64,000 nt of DNA from Catenulispora sp. MAP5-51 (GTDB taxonomy: Bacteria; Actinomycetota; Actinomycetes; Streptomycetales; Catenulisporaceae). This document shows positions 17,767 to 26,190 of this stretch, piece after piece; positions within the stretch are counted from its first letter, which is position 1, and each line of letters begins with the position of its first letter. A model generated the notes under the pieces. The model was not told the origin of the DNA. It ran no database searches and was given only the letters and a program-made list of their open reading frames with translations. The translations under genes were made by a program, and so were the position numbers. Where the stretch lies: NCBI RefSeq assembly GCF_041261205.1, contig NZ_JBGCCH010000031.1:58843-122842 (forward strand). Reading direction: 5' to 3'.

Positions 17767-18660
17767 ATGACCGACGCCGAGCAACTCGCCGAATTCTTCC
17801 AGTCCCAGCGCCCGCACCTGAGGGCGGTGGCGTACCGCATGCTCGGGTCGCTGGCCGAGGCGGACGACGCCGTGCAGGAGGCCTACCTGCGGCTCAACCG
17901 CTCGGACGTGGCGCAGGTGGAGAACCTGGCCGGCTGGCTCACCACGGTGACCGGCCGCGTCTGCCTGGACGTGCTGCGCGCCCGCCGCAACCACGGCGAG
18001 GAGGACCTGGAGGGCCCGGCCGGCGTCGAGGCGGTCGAGGCCACCGAACGCGACGCGCTGGCCGACCCGGAACTGGCGGCCGAGCTCTCGGACTCGGTCG
18101 GCCTGGCCCTGCTGGTGGTGATGGACACCCTGGCCCCGGCCGAACGCCTGGCCTTCGTCCTGCACGACCTGTTCGCCGTCCCCTTCGAGCAGATCTCCCC
18201 GATCGTCGGCAAGTCCACGGCGGCGGTCCGCCAACTGGCCAGCCGCGCCCGCCGCCGCGTCCAGGGCCAGGGCGAGGAGTCCGAAGCCGACCGAGGCCGC
18301 CAGCGCGAGGTCGTCAGCGCCTTCCTGAAGGCCTCCCGCGGCGGCGACTTCGCCGGCCTGCTCAAGCTCCTGGACCCCGACGTCGTCCTGCGCGGCGACC
18401 CGACCGCCGTCGCCATCGGCGCCGTCGCCGAACTCCGCGGCGCCGCCGACGTCGCCGGCCAGTTCTCCGGCCGCGCCGAAGCAGCGCAGCTGGCGCTGGT
18501 GGACGGCAGCGCCGGCCTGGTCTGGTCGGTGGGCGGACGCCCGAAGGTCGTGTTCGACTTCGTGATCGTCGGCGGACGCATCGTGGGCATCGAGATGCTG
18601 GGCGACGCCGGGCTGCTGGGCGACCTGGCGGTGGAGGTCGTGGCGGTGACGGGGGAGTAG
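17767..18660 (+). CDS. ECF RNA polymerase sigma factor, SigJ/ECF41-like
   Basis: The 297-residue protein has sigma region 2 (about 10-78, with HLRAVAYRMLGSLAEADDAVQEAYLRL), sigma region 4 (about 115-165, VMDTLAPAERLAFVLHDLFAVPFEQI) and an extra SnoaL-like domain (about 180-297). This layout defines the ECF41/SigJ group, where the C-terminal domain modulates activity in place of an anti-sigma factor. The usual partner, a CMD-type protein, is not adjacent here but accompanies the second ECF41 gene at 38331. Target promoters cannot be told. Confidence 0.9.
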   Translation: MTDAEQLAEFFQSQRPHLRAVAYRMLGSLAEADDAVQEAYLRLNRSDVAQVENLAGWLTTVTGRVCLDVLRARRNHGEEDLEGPAGVEAVEATERDALADPELAAELSDSVGLALLVVMDTLAPAERLAFVLHDLFAVPFEQISPIVGKSTAAVRQLASRARRRVQGQGEESEADRGRQREVVSAFLKASRGGDFAGLLKLLDPDVVLRGDPTAVAIGAVAELRGAADVAGQFSGRAEAAQLALVDGSAGLVWSVGGRPKVVFDFVIVGGRIVGIEMLGDAGLLGDLAVEVVAVTGE

Positions 18661-18935
18661 ATAACTGGCCCCAGGAGGTCGGACGGGCCGGCATGCTGAT
18701 CGAGCGGCATGTCGGCAGGGCCACAGCACCACAGCAGCTCGACCAGCCGGCACGCTGACTGGTGGGAGGCGGCCCGGCACCGGCGAGTGCGGCGACCGGC
18801 CGGCTGTCAGATCGGCGCGAGGCGATTCGGCACCGGCCAGCGCGGCGACCAACTGACCAACCGGCTGGCCATCGCCGGGCGGCTATGGCTTTCGGCATCA
18901 TGTGTCGGCCGGTCCATCACTAAAGTGCCGCACCG

Positions 18936-19631
18936 TCAGTAAGCCAGCACCATCACCCACTCCGCATCCCGCGCGCGATACCCGTGCACGGCGTTCAGCG
19001 CGCTCGTCACCGCGCGCATGTGGTGCGCCCCGTAGACCACGGCGACCGTCATGGGTTCGTCGTGGTGTTCCGCGTGGATGCGCAGCAGTTCGTCGACCAG
19101 GAGCTTGTCGCGGGTGTCCATGATCAGCGCGGCGAGCGGGTCGTCCGGGGCCTCGGTCAGGGCTTCCTCGTTGGTCTTCAGGTCGTCGAGGGCGGCGTGC
19201 TTGCCTATCCAGCGGCGGGTGCCGAAGGCCGCCAGCCACAGGCCGTACAGGGGGGCCGCGAACGTGATCATCGCGCGGGTGCGGAGCGGGACGCGCTGCC
19301 AGCCGGCTTCGAAGTCGGTGGTGGTGATGTCGGGGATCACGATGCGTTTTCCCAGGGTCAGCAGATCCAGGCTCTGGGTCTCCACCTGCATGGCCTTGTT
19401 GCGGTGGGCCAGGCGGTAGGACAGCGTCAGGGCGCGGGTGGCCACCGTGTCGGGCGCTCCTTCGGCGACGATCAGGTCGCAGTCGCGCAGGCGCCGGGTG
19501 ACTTCGCGGTAGTAGCCCCGGTCGCCGATGTGGAGCATCGGGTAGAGCTGGAAGCGCAGTGGTGTTTCGTGGCGTGACAGCGTGATCGCCGCCGCGCGCA
19601 CGCCGACGATGCTGTCCTCGACGATCTGCAC
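18936..19631 (-). CDS. TraB/GumN-like protein
   Basis: The 231-residue protein begins at GTG 19631, 7 nt after a GGGGG purine run. It resembles the TraB/GumN/PrgY family: MLHIGDRGYYREVTRRLRDCDLIVAEGA at about 31-58 contains the GxxH-like start and the conserved Glu, and VAVVYGAHHMRAV near 205 supplies the late Gly-His motif. The family is thought to be metal-dependent protease- or hydrolase-like, often acting on peptides. A hydrophobic stretch at about 130-145 may contact membrane. It follows the M56 gene by 11 bp and is probably cotranscribed with the BlaI/M56 pair. Confidence 0.7.
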   Translation of the reverse strand: MQIVEDSIVGVRAAAITLSRHETPLRFQLYPMLHIGDRGYYREVTRRLRDCDLIVAEGAPDTVATRALTLSYRLAHRNKAMQVETQSLDLLTLGKRIVIPDITTTDFEAGWQRVPLRTRAMITFAAPLYGLWLAAFGTRRWIGKHAALDDLKTNEEALTEAPDDPLAALIMDTRDKLLVDELLRIHAEHHDEPMTVAVVYGAHHMRAVTSALNAVHGYRARDAEWVMVLAY

Positions 19632-19642
19632 CTGTGCGCCCC

Positions 19643-20665
19643 CTAGCTCCCGTCCGCCGCGCCGTCCACCGACACCACCGCCGGTGGTGCCCATCCGCCG
19701 TCGCTGTCCGGCGGGCATGCGCGGAGCATCGTCGCGCCCGAGACCAGTAGGAGCGCGACCGGTAACACCGTGGCCGCGGTTGTTGCGGCGATGACCAGGG
19801 CCTGGCCTCGGCGCGTGAGGGTGTGGTCCAGGCGGAGGAGGCGGCGGATGCGGCGGAGGGTCGGGGAGGAGTCGATGGCGAGGGCGGTTTCGGGGACCGG
19901 GTCGTAGCCGGGGGCTCGGTCGGCGGGGTGGGCGCTGCCGATGACGGCCAGGGCCGCGGCGACGGTGGGGGCTCCGGTGTGGGCCACGGCGGCGTCGTCG
20001 GCGATGAGCTCGACCACGCGGCGGGTCTCGCGTTCGGCGTAGGCCAGGAGCTTGATGTGCGGCATGGTGCGGCGGACGGCGGCGGCCAGGGCGATGATCA
20101 GGTGGTGGCGTCCGGACATGTGCGCCCGCTCGTGGAGCAGGACTGCCTCCAGCTGCTTGGCGGTCAGGCGTTCCAGGGCGCCGGTGGTGATCACCACGTC
20201 GCCGGGCAGGCAGTAGCAGGCCGGTGCCGGGTGGTCCAGGACCAGGACGTCGAGTTCGGCGTCGCGGGTGGCCAGGATGCGGAGCATGTCGGTGTGCGCA
20301 CGGCGGCGTCGGCGGGCCGTGCCGAAGGTGGCGGCCAGGCAGTACAGCAGGCGGGCCGACAGCAGGACCGCCGAGATCCAGCCGAGGTGGCCCAGGGCCG
20401 TGCCCAGCGAGCCGTGGTCGGCGGCCTGGAGCTGGTCGGCGCAGGAGTCCAGGGCCGGTGAGAGTTCGGACAGGCCCTCGACCAGGGTGAACGACAGGGC
20501 CAGGCCCGCGCCGACGGTGGCCAGCAGGAACGAGCACGTCAGGATCTGCAGCAGGGCCACCGTCAGCCGCGGGGCGCGGTCCGAGGGCCAGTGCCGGGCC
20601 AGCAGCGGAGGTGCCAGGAGCGCCACCGCGAGTGCGTAGACGACCAGGATGAGCGCGGCCGTCAC
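19643..20665 (-). CDS. M56 (BlaR1-type) membrane metallopeptidase
   Basis: The 340-residue protein has N-terminal membrane helices (about 3-20, 35-62, 90-110), the zinc motif HERAH at about 181-185 within LLHERAHMSGRHH, and a C-terminal helix (about 300-320). It lacks a penicillin-binding sensor domain, so it is the short actinobacterial form. GTG 20665 overlaps the BlaI stop as GTGA. By analogy with BlaR1/MecR1 it would cleave or inactivate the cognate BlaI repressor in response to a signal. The neighbouring TraB-like gene is an unusual third member. Confidence 0.88.
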   Translation of the reverse strand: MTAALILVVYALAVALLAPPLLARHWPSDRAPRLTVALLQILTCSFLLATVGAGLALSFTLVEGLSELSPALDSCADQLQAADHGSLGTALGHLGWISAVLLSARLLYCLAATFGTARRRRRAHTDMLRILATRDAELDVLVLDHPAPACYCLPGDVVITTGALERLTAKQLEAVLLHERAHMSGRHHLIIALAAAVRRTMPHIKLLAYAERETRRVVELIADDAAVAHTGAPTVAAALAVIGSAHPADRAPGYDPVPETALAIDSSPTLRRIRRLLRLDHTLTRRGQALVIAATTAATVLPVALLLVSGATMLRACPPDSDGGWAPPAVVSVDGAADGS

Positions 20666-21063
20666 TGCATCCGCTCTTCCTCCGCGGCCGGGTGGGGCGA
20701 CGCCGGGGGGCAGATCTCCAGGGCCGCGCGCAGCGCCTTGGCCTCCTCGTCGGACAGCTGCTCCAGGAAGTGGACGAACGCCACCGCCTGGTTGTCGCTG
20801 GTCGCCCACGCGTCGCGCATCAGCCGCGCGGTGTACGACTCGCGGGAGGCCACCGCCTCGTAGATGTACGCCCGCCCCTGCGGCTGACGGCGCAGCCATC
20901 CCTTGCGGTGCAGCTTGTCCATCACCGTCATGACCGTGGTGTAGGCGAGGGACCGGTCGGCGTTGAGGTCGTCGAGGATGTCGCGAACAAGCACCGGGCG
21001 GTTGCGCCGCCATATGCGGTCCATGACCGCCGCTTCGAGGTCCCCGAGTTGTCGCATCGCCAC
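20662..21063 (-). CDS. blaI: BlaI/MecI-family transcriptional repressor
   Basis: The 133-residue protein has the BlaI winged helix (LGDLEAAVMDRIWRRNRPVLVRDILDDLNADRSLAYTTV...) with the conserved recognition segment AYTTVMTVMDKLHRKGWL. The C-terminal part is a dimerisation helix and ends in a Glu-rich tail. GTG 21063 is favoured over ATG 21057 because a TAGGCT box sits exactly 7 nt upstream. It heads the BlaI-M56-TraB operon. No beta-lactamase gene is nearby, so the controlled genes are probably the operon itself and distant targets. Confidence 0.92.
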   Translation of the reverse strand: MAMRQLGDLEAAVMDRIWRRNRPVLVRDILDDLNADRSLAYTTVMTVMDKLHRKGWLRRQPQGRAYIYEAVASRESYTARLMRDAWATSDNQAVAFVHFLEQLSDEEAKALRAALEICPPASPHPAAEEERMQ

Positions 21064-21070
21064 GGCCGTA

Positions 21071-21076
21071 AGCCTA
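21071..21076 (-). promoter_or_regulatory. Leaderless -10 box of blaI operon
   Basis: On the minus strand TAGGCT lies 7 nt before GTG 21063. BlaI-type autoregulation would act here, but I could not identify a clear palindrome. Confidence 0.5.
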
Positions 21077-21211
21077 GAGGTTTCTTTTGGCTGCCGACCA
21101 GGGCTGTGACCGCCGGATTCAGGGTTTGAGGGGGTGAGAGGGCAGCCACGCCGGTGTCGCGGGCGGCATCGGGGCCGCCGGACGCGTCAGCGGACGCGGG
21201 GCGGGACGCGA

Positions 21212-21631
21212 CTACGGTTGCGAAACATCGGAGGGATGCGGCCTGTGCCGGTGGTGCGGCTTGAGCTTGGCGTGCGGCTTCGCTTCCGGCTTCGTCGCGC
21301 CGGCGGCAGGCGTCCCGGCGGCAGGCCTCCCGATGGCCGGTGTCCCAATGACCGGCGTCCCGATGGCGGGCATTCCGGCGACCGGCGGCGCGAAGTGCAC
21401 GAGCGGCGCGGCCGGGACGAGGATGCCCGGGATTCCAGCCCCGGCGACCCCACCGCTCACCACACTGTCCGCGGTCCGCCCGATCATCGGCGCCGGCCGC
21501 ACCGCACCCCGCCCGCCGGAGGCGCCGGCGGCGATGAGGATGACGCCGGTGAGGGTCATCCCCACGGACAGTGCGAGGTGGACCCGGCGTGTGGGACGCA
21601 CCCAGGCCGCGTACGAGCCGTCGACGGTCAT
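21212..21631 (-). CDS. Small membrane-anchored protein with Gly/Pro pentapeptide repeats
   Basis: The 139-residue protein starts MTVDGSYAAWVRPTRRVHLA and has one membrane helix (about 17-38, LALSVGMTLTGVILIAAGA). A low-complexity region follows with repeats such as GMPAIGTPVIGTPAIG (about 85-110). The C-terminus is basic and His/Lys-rich. I do not recognise the family. The plus strand is also open here, but the minus frame gives a plausible membrane topology and a GAGGGTGG ribosome-binding stretch before ATG 21631. It may be surface-exposed. Moderate confidence. Confidence 0.5.
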   Translation of the reverse strand: MTVDGSYAAWVRPTRRVHLALSVGMTLTGVILIAAGASGGRGAVRPAPMIGRTADSVVSGGVAGAGIPGILVPAAPLVHFAPPVAGMPAIGTPVIGTPAIGRPAAGTPAAGATKPEAKPHAKLKPHHRHRPHPSDVSQP

Positions 21632-22013
21632 GCGGCCACCCTCGCCGACCACGGCACCGATTCCCGCCCGATGCCCGCCTCCGGGCCGCGCGCCGCGGGA
21701 TCGAGTCACACGTTCGGCGCATTCGTCGGATCAGCGCAATCGTCAGACCTCCCGCGCCCGGCCGCCCGGGGTGGCGGAATGTGGCGCTCGGCGCCGTGCC
21801 GGAGCCTCAGGACGGAAATCCTCACTGTCAGTGTTCTTCCACCCCTGGTGGAGTATCCCGATTTGAGCTCGCATTGAGAAAAACAACACGCGCGGTATTG
21901 CCTTCCGGCACGCTGGGTGAGCAGAATGGCAGGACCCTGGCAAACATTATTAACGAATTACCCTGATTTTAGGCGATACGGGCGCGCTCGCGGCGCTGTG
22001 AGGTGACGGTTCG
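21632..22013. other. Intergenic region with an AT-richer segment
   Basis: This 382-bp gap separates divergent genes. The part from about 21835 to 21985 is clearly less GC-rich than its surroundings (for example ATTATTAACGAATTACC near 21945) and probably contains the promoter of the response regulator. No palindrome or gene was recognised. Confidence 0.4.
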
Positions 22014-22688
22014 ATGAGGCTAGTAGTGGCCGGCCGCAGGGACGACCGGGTGCAACCGGCGTTGGACAACGCACTGCGCCTGGACGGGTTCGCGGTCCGG
22101 CGGCTGCGCGCCGACGATCTGCCGGGCATGGCGGCGTTCTCGCCGCACGCCGTGCTCCTGGATCTCGGGTTACTGGACGAGGAGGCGCTCGCGTTGTGCG
22201 AGCGCATCCGCCGCCAGACGGAGGCCGCGCTGGTCGCGATCACCGCGCGCGCCGACCGCGGGCTGTGGATCGAGGGGCGCCGGATCGGCGTGGACGACTT
22301 CGTGGTGAAGCCCTACGGCCTCACCGAGCTGTCGACGCGCATCCGCGCCGCGGTGCGCACGCCGACCGAGCGCCCGGACCACCTGGGCGTCGGGCCGGTG
22401 GTGGTGGACGCCGAGGAGCGCCGGGTGAACGTGCACGGCCAGCCGGTGGTCCTCACCCGCAAGGAGTTCGACCTGCTGCACCTGCTGGCGAGCACGCCGG
22501 GGGCGGTGCTGTGCCGGGAGCTGATACTGCGGAAGGTGTGGCACACCACCGAGAAGTCGGCGAACCGGACGCTGGAGGTCCACATCGCGACGCTGCGGGC
22601 CAAGCTCGGCGTGCCGGACCTGATCCGGACGGTGCGCGGGATCGGGTACGTGGCGGACGCGGAACTGCCCAGGAGCATCAGGGTCTGA
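22014..22688 (+). CDS. Orphan OmpR-type response regulator with atypical receiver
   Basis: The 224-residue protein has a receiver domain (1-115) and an OmpR winged helix (about 125-218, LTRKEFDLLHLLASTPGAVLCRE, VRGIGYVAD). The phosphoacceptor Asp is kept in AVLLDLGLLD near residue 46, and VVKPYG supplies Lys. The usual N-terminal acidic pair is replaced: the first strand reads LVVAGRRDD, so the Mg-binding pocket may be altered. No histidine kinase lies next to it. It may be controlled without phosphorylation. The start follows GAGGTGA. Confidence 0.88.
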   Translation: MRLVVAGRRDDRVQPALDNALRLDGFAVRRLRADDLPGMAAFSPHAVLLDLGLLDEEALALCERIRRQTEAALVAITARADRGLWIEGRRIGVDDFVVKPYGLTELSTRIRAAVRTPTERPDHLGVGPVVVDAEERRVNVHGQPVVLTRKEFDLLHLLASTPGAVLCRELILRKVWHTTEKSANRTLEVHIATLRAKLGVPDLIRTVRGIGYVADAELPRSIRV

Positions 22689-22733
22689 GGTGACAGAGAC
22701 TGAGGGCCGTCGGCGGACCCCGCTTGCCGGCCC

Positions 22734-23282
22734 TCAGTCCTTCGTTTTCCCAGAAGCCAACGCCCGCGCCACCGCATCCGTGCGCGCCGACTCCGCCCGC
22801 AGCTCGGCGCGCCGCTCCTGCCAGCGTTCCAGCATCCCGGACAGCTCCCCGCGCAGGAACTGGAACATCAGCACCGACTCGGTCAGCCGCCGTCCGGCCG
22901 GGGTGTCCGCGCCGACCACCCCGACGCCCTCGGCCAGGCTCTTCTCCCAGCGTGCCATGATCGTGTCGCGCTCGAACAGGGCGTCCTGCCAGACCTCGTC
23001 CAGCACCCGGTAGCGGTCGCGCCGGGTGCCGGGCTCGCGTTCGCGGGTGACCAGGTTGACCTGGGACAGGTAGCGGATGGCGCCGGAGACGGCGGCCGGG
23101 GAGATGTCGAGCAGGTCCGACAGTTCCTGGGAGGTCAGGCGGCCGTCGTCCTGGGTGATCAGGGCGGCGAAGACGCGGGAGGGCATGCGCGGGATGCCGC
23201 TGTCGGTCAGCACGCCGGCGAAGCGCTCGATGTACACCAGCAGCGGGTCGGGGGCCGGCCGGTCGGCGTCGTCCTTGCGCAT
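22734..23282 (-). CDS. GbsR/MarR-type transcriptional regulator
   Basis: The 182-residue protein has a winged helix at about 30-100 (GIPRMPSRVFAALITQDDGRLTSQELSDLLDISPAAVSGAIRYL), with the PRMxxRV signature of the GbsR branch. A helical C-terminal dimerisation region follows. It is divergent from the ABC exporter by 76 bp, and both genes look leaderless with their -10 boxes facing each other across an AT-rich stretch. It most likely represses the exporter. The ligand is unknown. Confidence 0.88.
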   Translation of the reverse strand: MRKDDADRPAPDPLLVYIERFAGVLTDSGIPRMPSRVFAALITQDDGRLTSQELSDLLDISPAAVSGAIRYLSQVNLVTREREPGTRRDRYRVLDEVWQDALFERDTIMARWEKSLAEGVGVVGADTPAGRRLTESVLMFQFLRGELSGMLERWQERRAELRAESARTDAVARALASGKTKD

Positions 23283-23288
23283 GACCCC

Positions 23289-23294
23289 ACGGTA
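23289..23294 (-). promoter_or_regulatory. Leaderless -10 box of GbsR-type regulator
   Basis: TACCGT on the minus strand lies 6 nt before ATG 23282. The AT-rich 23307-23345 segment between this and the exporter -10 box is the likely operator region. Confidence 0.55.
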
Positions 23295-23345
23295 GCGGTC
23301 GCGCTCGCACTTTCATAACATTCACAAAACTCTGAAGATTCGGAG

Positions 23346-23351
23346 TAGCAT
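23346..23351 (+). promoter_or_regulatory. Leaderless -10 box of ABC exporter
   Basis: TAGCAT lies 7 nt before ATG 23359; no Shine-Dalgarno sequence is present. Confidence 0.55.
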
Positions 23352-23358
23352 CGGCGGC

Positions 23359-24267
23359 ATGACGACTGCGATCAGCGCGTCCGGCCTGGTGAAGACCTTC
23401 GGCCGGACCCGCGCGCTCGACGGCCTGGACCTGACGGTCCAGGAGGGCGAGGTCCTGGGCTTCCTGGGACCCAACGGGGCCGGCAAGTCGACGACCATCC
23501 GCGTGCTGCTCGGCCTGATCCGCGCCGACGCCGGCCGGGCGAGCCTGCTGGGCGGGGACCCCTGGCGCGACCGCGTGGCCCTGCACAAGCGGCTGGCCTA
23601 CGTGCCCGGCGACGTCACCTTGTGGCCGAACCTGTCCGGCGGGGAGGTGATCGACCTGCTCGGCGGGCTGCACGGCGGGGTCGACGCGCACCGCCGTGCC
23701 GATCTGCTCGAGCGCTTCGAGCTGGACCCGACCAAGAAGGGCGGCCAGTACTCCAAGGGCAACCGCCAGAAGGTGGCGCTGATCGCCGCCCTGGCCTCGG
23801 ACGTGGAGCTGCTGGTCTTCGACGAGCCGACGTCCGGCCTGGACCCGCTCATGGAGGACGTGTTCCGCCAGTGCGTGGCCGAGGAGCGCGAGCGCGGCCG
23901 CACCATCTTGCTGTCGAGCCACATCCTGTCCGAGGTCGAGGCGCTGTGCGACCGGGTGAACATCATCCGCGCGGGCAAGACCGTCGAGACCGGGTCGCTG
24001 GCCGAGCTGCGGCACCTGACCCGGACCACCGTCGAGGCCGAACTCGCCGGGCCGGCGGCCGGTCTGGCCGGCCTGGCCGACCTGCCCGGCGTGCACGACG
24101 CGAAGATCAGCGCTCAGAAGTTCACCGGCCAGGTCGACACCGACCACCTCGACGGCCTGCTCAAAGCCCTGACCGCGATCGGTGTGAAGACGCTGGTCAG
24201 CCGGCCCCCGACGCTGGAGGAGCTGTTCCTGCGGCACTACGAGCCCGAAGGGGCGGTGCGGCGGTGA
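23359..24267 (+). CDS. ABC transporter ATP-binding protein
   Basis: The 302-residue ATPase has Walker A GPNGAGKS at about 39-46, a variant signature YSKGNRQK near 132-139 in place of LSGGQ, and Walker [14 protein letters not shown] at about 152-164. A C-terminal domain of about 80 residues follows. The YSKGNRQK form is common in ATPases paired with COG3559 (polyketide-antibiotic-type) exporters. The gene is coupled to the permease by GTGA overlap, and it is divergent from its probable regulator. Confidence 0.93.
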   Translation: MTTAISASGLVKTFGRTRALDGLDLTVQEGEVLGFLGPNGAGKSTTIRVLLGLIRADAGRASLLGGDPWRDRVALHKRLAYVPGDVTLWPNLSGGEVIDLLGGLHGGVDAHRRADLLERFELDPTKKGGQYSKGNRQKVALIAALASDVELLVFDEPTSGLDPLMEDVFRQCVAEERERGRTILLSSHILSEVEALCDRVNIIRAGKTVETGSLAELRHLTRTTVEAELAGPAAGLAGLADLPGVHDAKISAQKFTGQVDTDHLDGLLKALTAIGVKTLVSRPPTLEELFLRHYEPEGAVRR

Positions 24268-25982
24268 GCGCCGCGACGGCAGGCGAGAAGAGCGTGAAGA
24301 AGACCACGAAGAAGACCTCAAAGAAGACCACGAAGAAGACCTCGAAGTTCGCCCCGCGGCCCGGCGCCCAGAAGGACGCCGACGGCGGTCTGCGCACCCT
24401 GATCAAGCTGGCCTCGCACCGCGACCGCATCATGCTGCCGGTCTGGATCTACGCGCTGCTGGCGACCGTCGGCAGCACCGCCTACTCGCTGAAGAAGCTC
24501 TACCCGGCGCAGAGCGACCGCGACAAGCTCGCCACCAGCATCGGCGCGAACCCCTCGCTGCGTGCGCTGTACGGCCCGCTGTACGACACCCACAGCCTCG
24601 GCGCGCTGACCGCCTGGCGCACGCTCGGGTTCGGCGGCCTGCTGATCGGCATCATGGTGGTGCTGCTGATCACCAGGCACACTCGGGCCGAGGAGGAGTC
24701 CGGGCGTCTGGAGTTGCTCGGGTCCGGCGCGGTCGGACGCAACGCCCCGTTGAGCGCGGCGCTGACCATCGCCGTCGGCGCCTGCTTCGGGATCGGGCTG
24801 CTGGCGGCGGCGGTGATGGTGGCGTTGGGGCAGGGCGTCGGCGGCGCGCTGGCCTTCGGGGCCTGCCTGTTCGCGGTCGGCGTGGCGTTCGCCGGGACGC
24901 AGGCGGTCGCGGTGCAGCTCACCGAGACCGGCCGGGCGGCCAACGGGATCGGCGCGCTGATCCTGGGCGTGGCGTATCTGCTGCGGACGGTCGGCGACGC
25001 GGCCGGGACCAAGGGCGGCGCCGGCTGGGTGGCGTGGCTCTCGCCGCTCGGGTGGATCGAGCGGGTGCATCCGTGGGCCGGGAACCGGTGGTGGGTCGTC
25101 GCTGTGACGCTGGCAGCCGGGGTCGTGGCCGCGGTCGTCGGCTACCGCGTGCAGAACGCCCGGGACCTGGGCAGCGGACTGCTGCCGCAGCGTCCGGGGC
25201 CGGCCGCCGCCGGGCCGGGGCTGCGCGGCGTCTTCGGGCTGGGGCGGCGGTTGCAGCAGCCGACGCTGCTGGGCTGGATGGCCGGGATCTTCGTGTTCGG
25301 GATCGTCATGGGCTCCATCGCCAAGGGCATCGACCAGTTGCTGAACGACAACCAGCAGGTCGAGAAGATCATCGGCCGGTACGGCGGGGTGCGCGGGCTG
25401 ACCGACTCCTACCTGGCCACGGCCGTCAGCTTCCTGGGGATGGCCGCCGCTTTCTATGCGGTGCAAGCGGTTCTGCGGCTGCGCGGGGAGGAGACCTCCG
25501 GACGCGCCGAGCCGGTGCTGTCCGGCTCGGCCGGGCGGCTGGCGTGGGCTGGCAGCCACTTGGTGTTCCCGGCTGTCGGCAGCGCTCTGGTGATGGCCGC
25601 TGGCGGCCTCGGGGTGGGCGTCGGGGCCGGGGCGGTGCTGGGCGATTTCTGGGGCCGGGTCGGGCAGATGGTGAAGGCCGGCCTGATCACCACGCCGGCG
25701 CTGTGGGTCATCGCCGCGGCCGCGGTGGCGCTGTTCGGGCTGGTGCCGAAGTGGACGTCGGCGGCGTACGGGGTGTTCGGCGTGATGGTGTTCATCGCCT
25801 ATCTGGGGCCGTTGGTCAACGCCGGGCAGTGGTTCTTGGACCTGACTCCGTACACGCACATCCCCAAGGTTCCCGGCGGCACCTTTACGTGGACGCCGCT
25901 GGTCTGGATGACGGTGGTGGCCGCGGTGCTCAGCACCGCCGGGCTGCTCGGGTTCCGGCGGCGGGACGTGTCCTCGGCGTGA
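24264..25982 (+). CDS. ABC exporter permease, COG3559-like
   Basis: The 572-residue protein starts at GTG 24264, overlapping the ATPase stop. It has about 12 membrane helices in two similar halves, each with a large loop, as in exporters annotated for polyketide antibiotics. The substrate is unknown. Residues about 10-27 form an unusual Lys/Thr repeat ([17 protein letters not shown]) before the first helix, probably a cytoplasmic basic tail. The second half ends with [20 protein letters not shown] and a short GFRRRDV tail. Confidence 0.88.
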   Translation: MSAATAGEKSVKKTTKKTSKKTTKKTSKFAPRPGAQKDADGGLRTLIKLASHRDRIMLPVWIYALLATVGSTAYSLKKLYPAQSDRDKLATSIGANPSLRALYGPLYDTHSLGALTAWRTLGFGGLLIGIMVVLLITRHTRAEEESGRLELLGSGAVGRNAPLSAALTIAVGACFGIGLLAAAVMVALGQGVGGALAFGACLFAVGVAFAGTQAVAVQLTETGRAANGIGALILGVAYLLRTVGDAAGTKGGAGWVAWLSPLGWIERVHPWAGNRWWVVAVTLAAGVVAAVVGYRVQNARDLGSGLLPQRPGPAAAGPGLRGVFGLGRRLQQPTLLGWMAGIFVFGIVMGSIAKGIDQLLNDNQQVEKIIGRYGGVRGLTDSYLATAVSFLGMAAAFYAVQAVLRLRGEETSGRAEPVLSGSAGRLAWAGSHLVFPAVGSALVMAAGGLGVGVGAGAVLGDFWGRVGQMVKAGLITTPALWVIAAAAVALFGLVPKWTSAAYGVFGVMVFIAYLGPLVNAGQWFLDLTPYTHIPKVPGGTFTWTPLVWMTVVAAVLSTAGLLGFRRRDVSSA

Positions 25983-25992
25983 GGCGTTCTGC

Positions 25993-25998
25993 TACCGT
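25993..25998 (+). promoter_or_regulatory. -10 box of thrS2 leader transcript
   Basis: TACCGT lies 7 nt before the leader-peptide ATG at 26006, so the leader peptide is probably translated from a leaderless transcript. Confidence 0.55.
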
Positions 25999-26005
25999 TG
26001 ATCTC

Positions 26006-26056
26006 ATGAAGCGCGCCATGCAGACGACGACGCCGGACACCGTCCCGGCGCGCTGA
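26006..26056 (+). CDS. Thr-rich leader peptide of thrS2 attenuator
   Basis: A 16-codon frame encodes MKRAMQTTTPDTVPAR. Four of sixteen residues are Thr, with three ACG codons in a row. It is followed 15 bp later by a strong intrinsic terminator and then by a threonyl-tRNA synthetase gene. This is the arrangement of ribosome-mediated attenuation: stalling at Thr codons when charged tRNA-Thr is scarce would favour readthrough. A small hairpin CGCCGG/CCGGCG (26031-26050) lies right after the Thr run. No T-box sequence was seen. The mechanism is inferred from layout. Confidence 0.75.
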   Translation: MKRAMQTTTPDTVPAR

Positions 26057-26071
26057 TTCCTGAACCAGCAA

Positions 26072-26105
26072 ACGAAGCCCCGGGGCGAGTGCCCCGGGGC
26101 TTCGT
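26072..26105 (+). terminator. Attenuator terminator hairpin before thrS2
   Basis: A perfect 15-bp stem (ACGAAGCCCCGGGGC at 26072-26086 with its complement at 26091-26105) has a GAGT loop. A weak T-containing tail (CGTTCTC) follows. It lies between the leader peptide and thrS2, 85 bp before the synthetase start. Confidence 0.8.
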
Positions 26106-26190
26106 CGTTCTCCCGGGACCCTCGCCCCACCCGATCCGCCAGCGACACAGCGGCGACACATTGGCGACACATTGGCGAGGAGAAGGTCCC

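Noticed and set aside
18661..18935. Gene or RNA in the spacer between ECF sigma factor and TraB-like gene
   Set aside because: Only imperfect GC-rich direct repeats; no start, ribosome-binding site or stable distinctive structure.
21261..21866. Plus-strand 201-codon Gly/Pro/Met frame
   Set aside because: The minus-strand frame has a start with ribosome-binding stretch and a membrane helix; the plus frame looks like its complement.
26006..26190. T-box riboswitch before thrS2
   Set aside because: No T-box sequence (GGGTGGNACCGCG-like) or specifier loop is visible; a Thr leader peptide and hairpin explain the region better.
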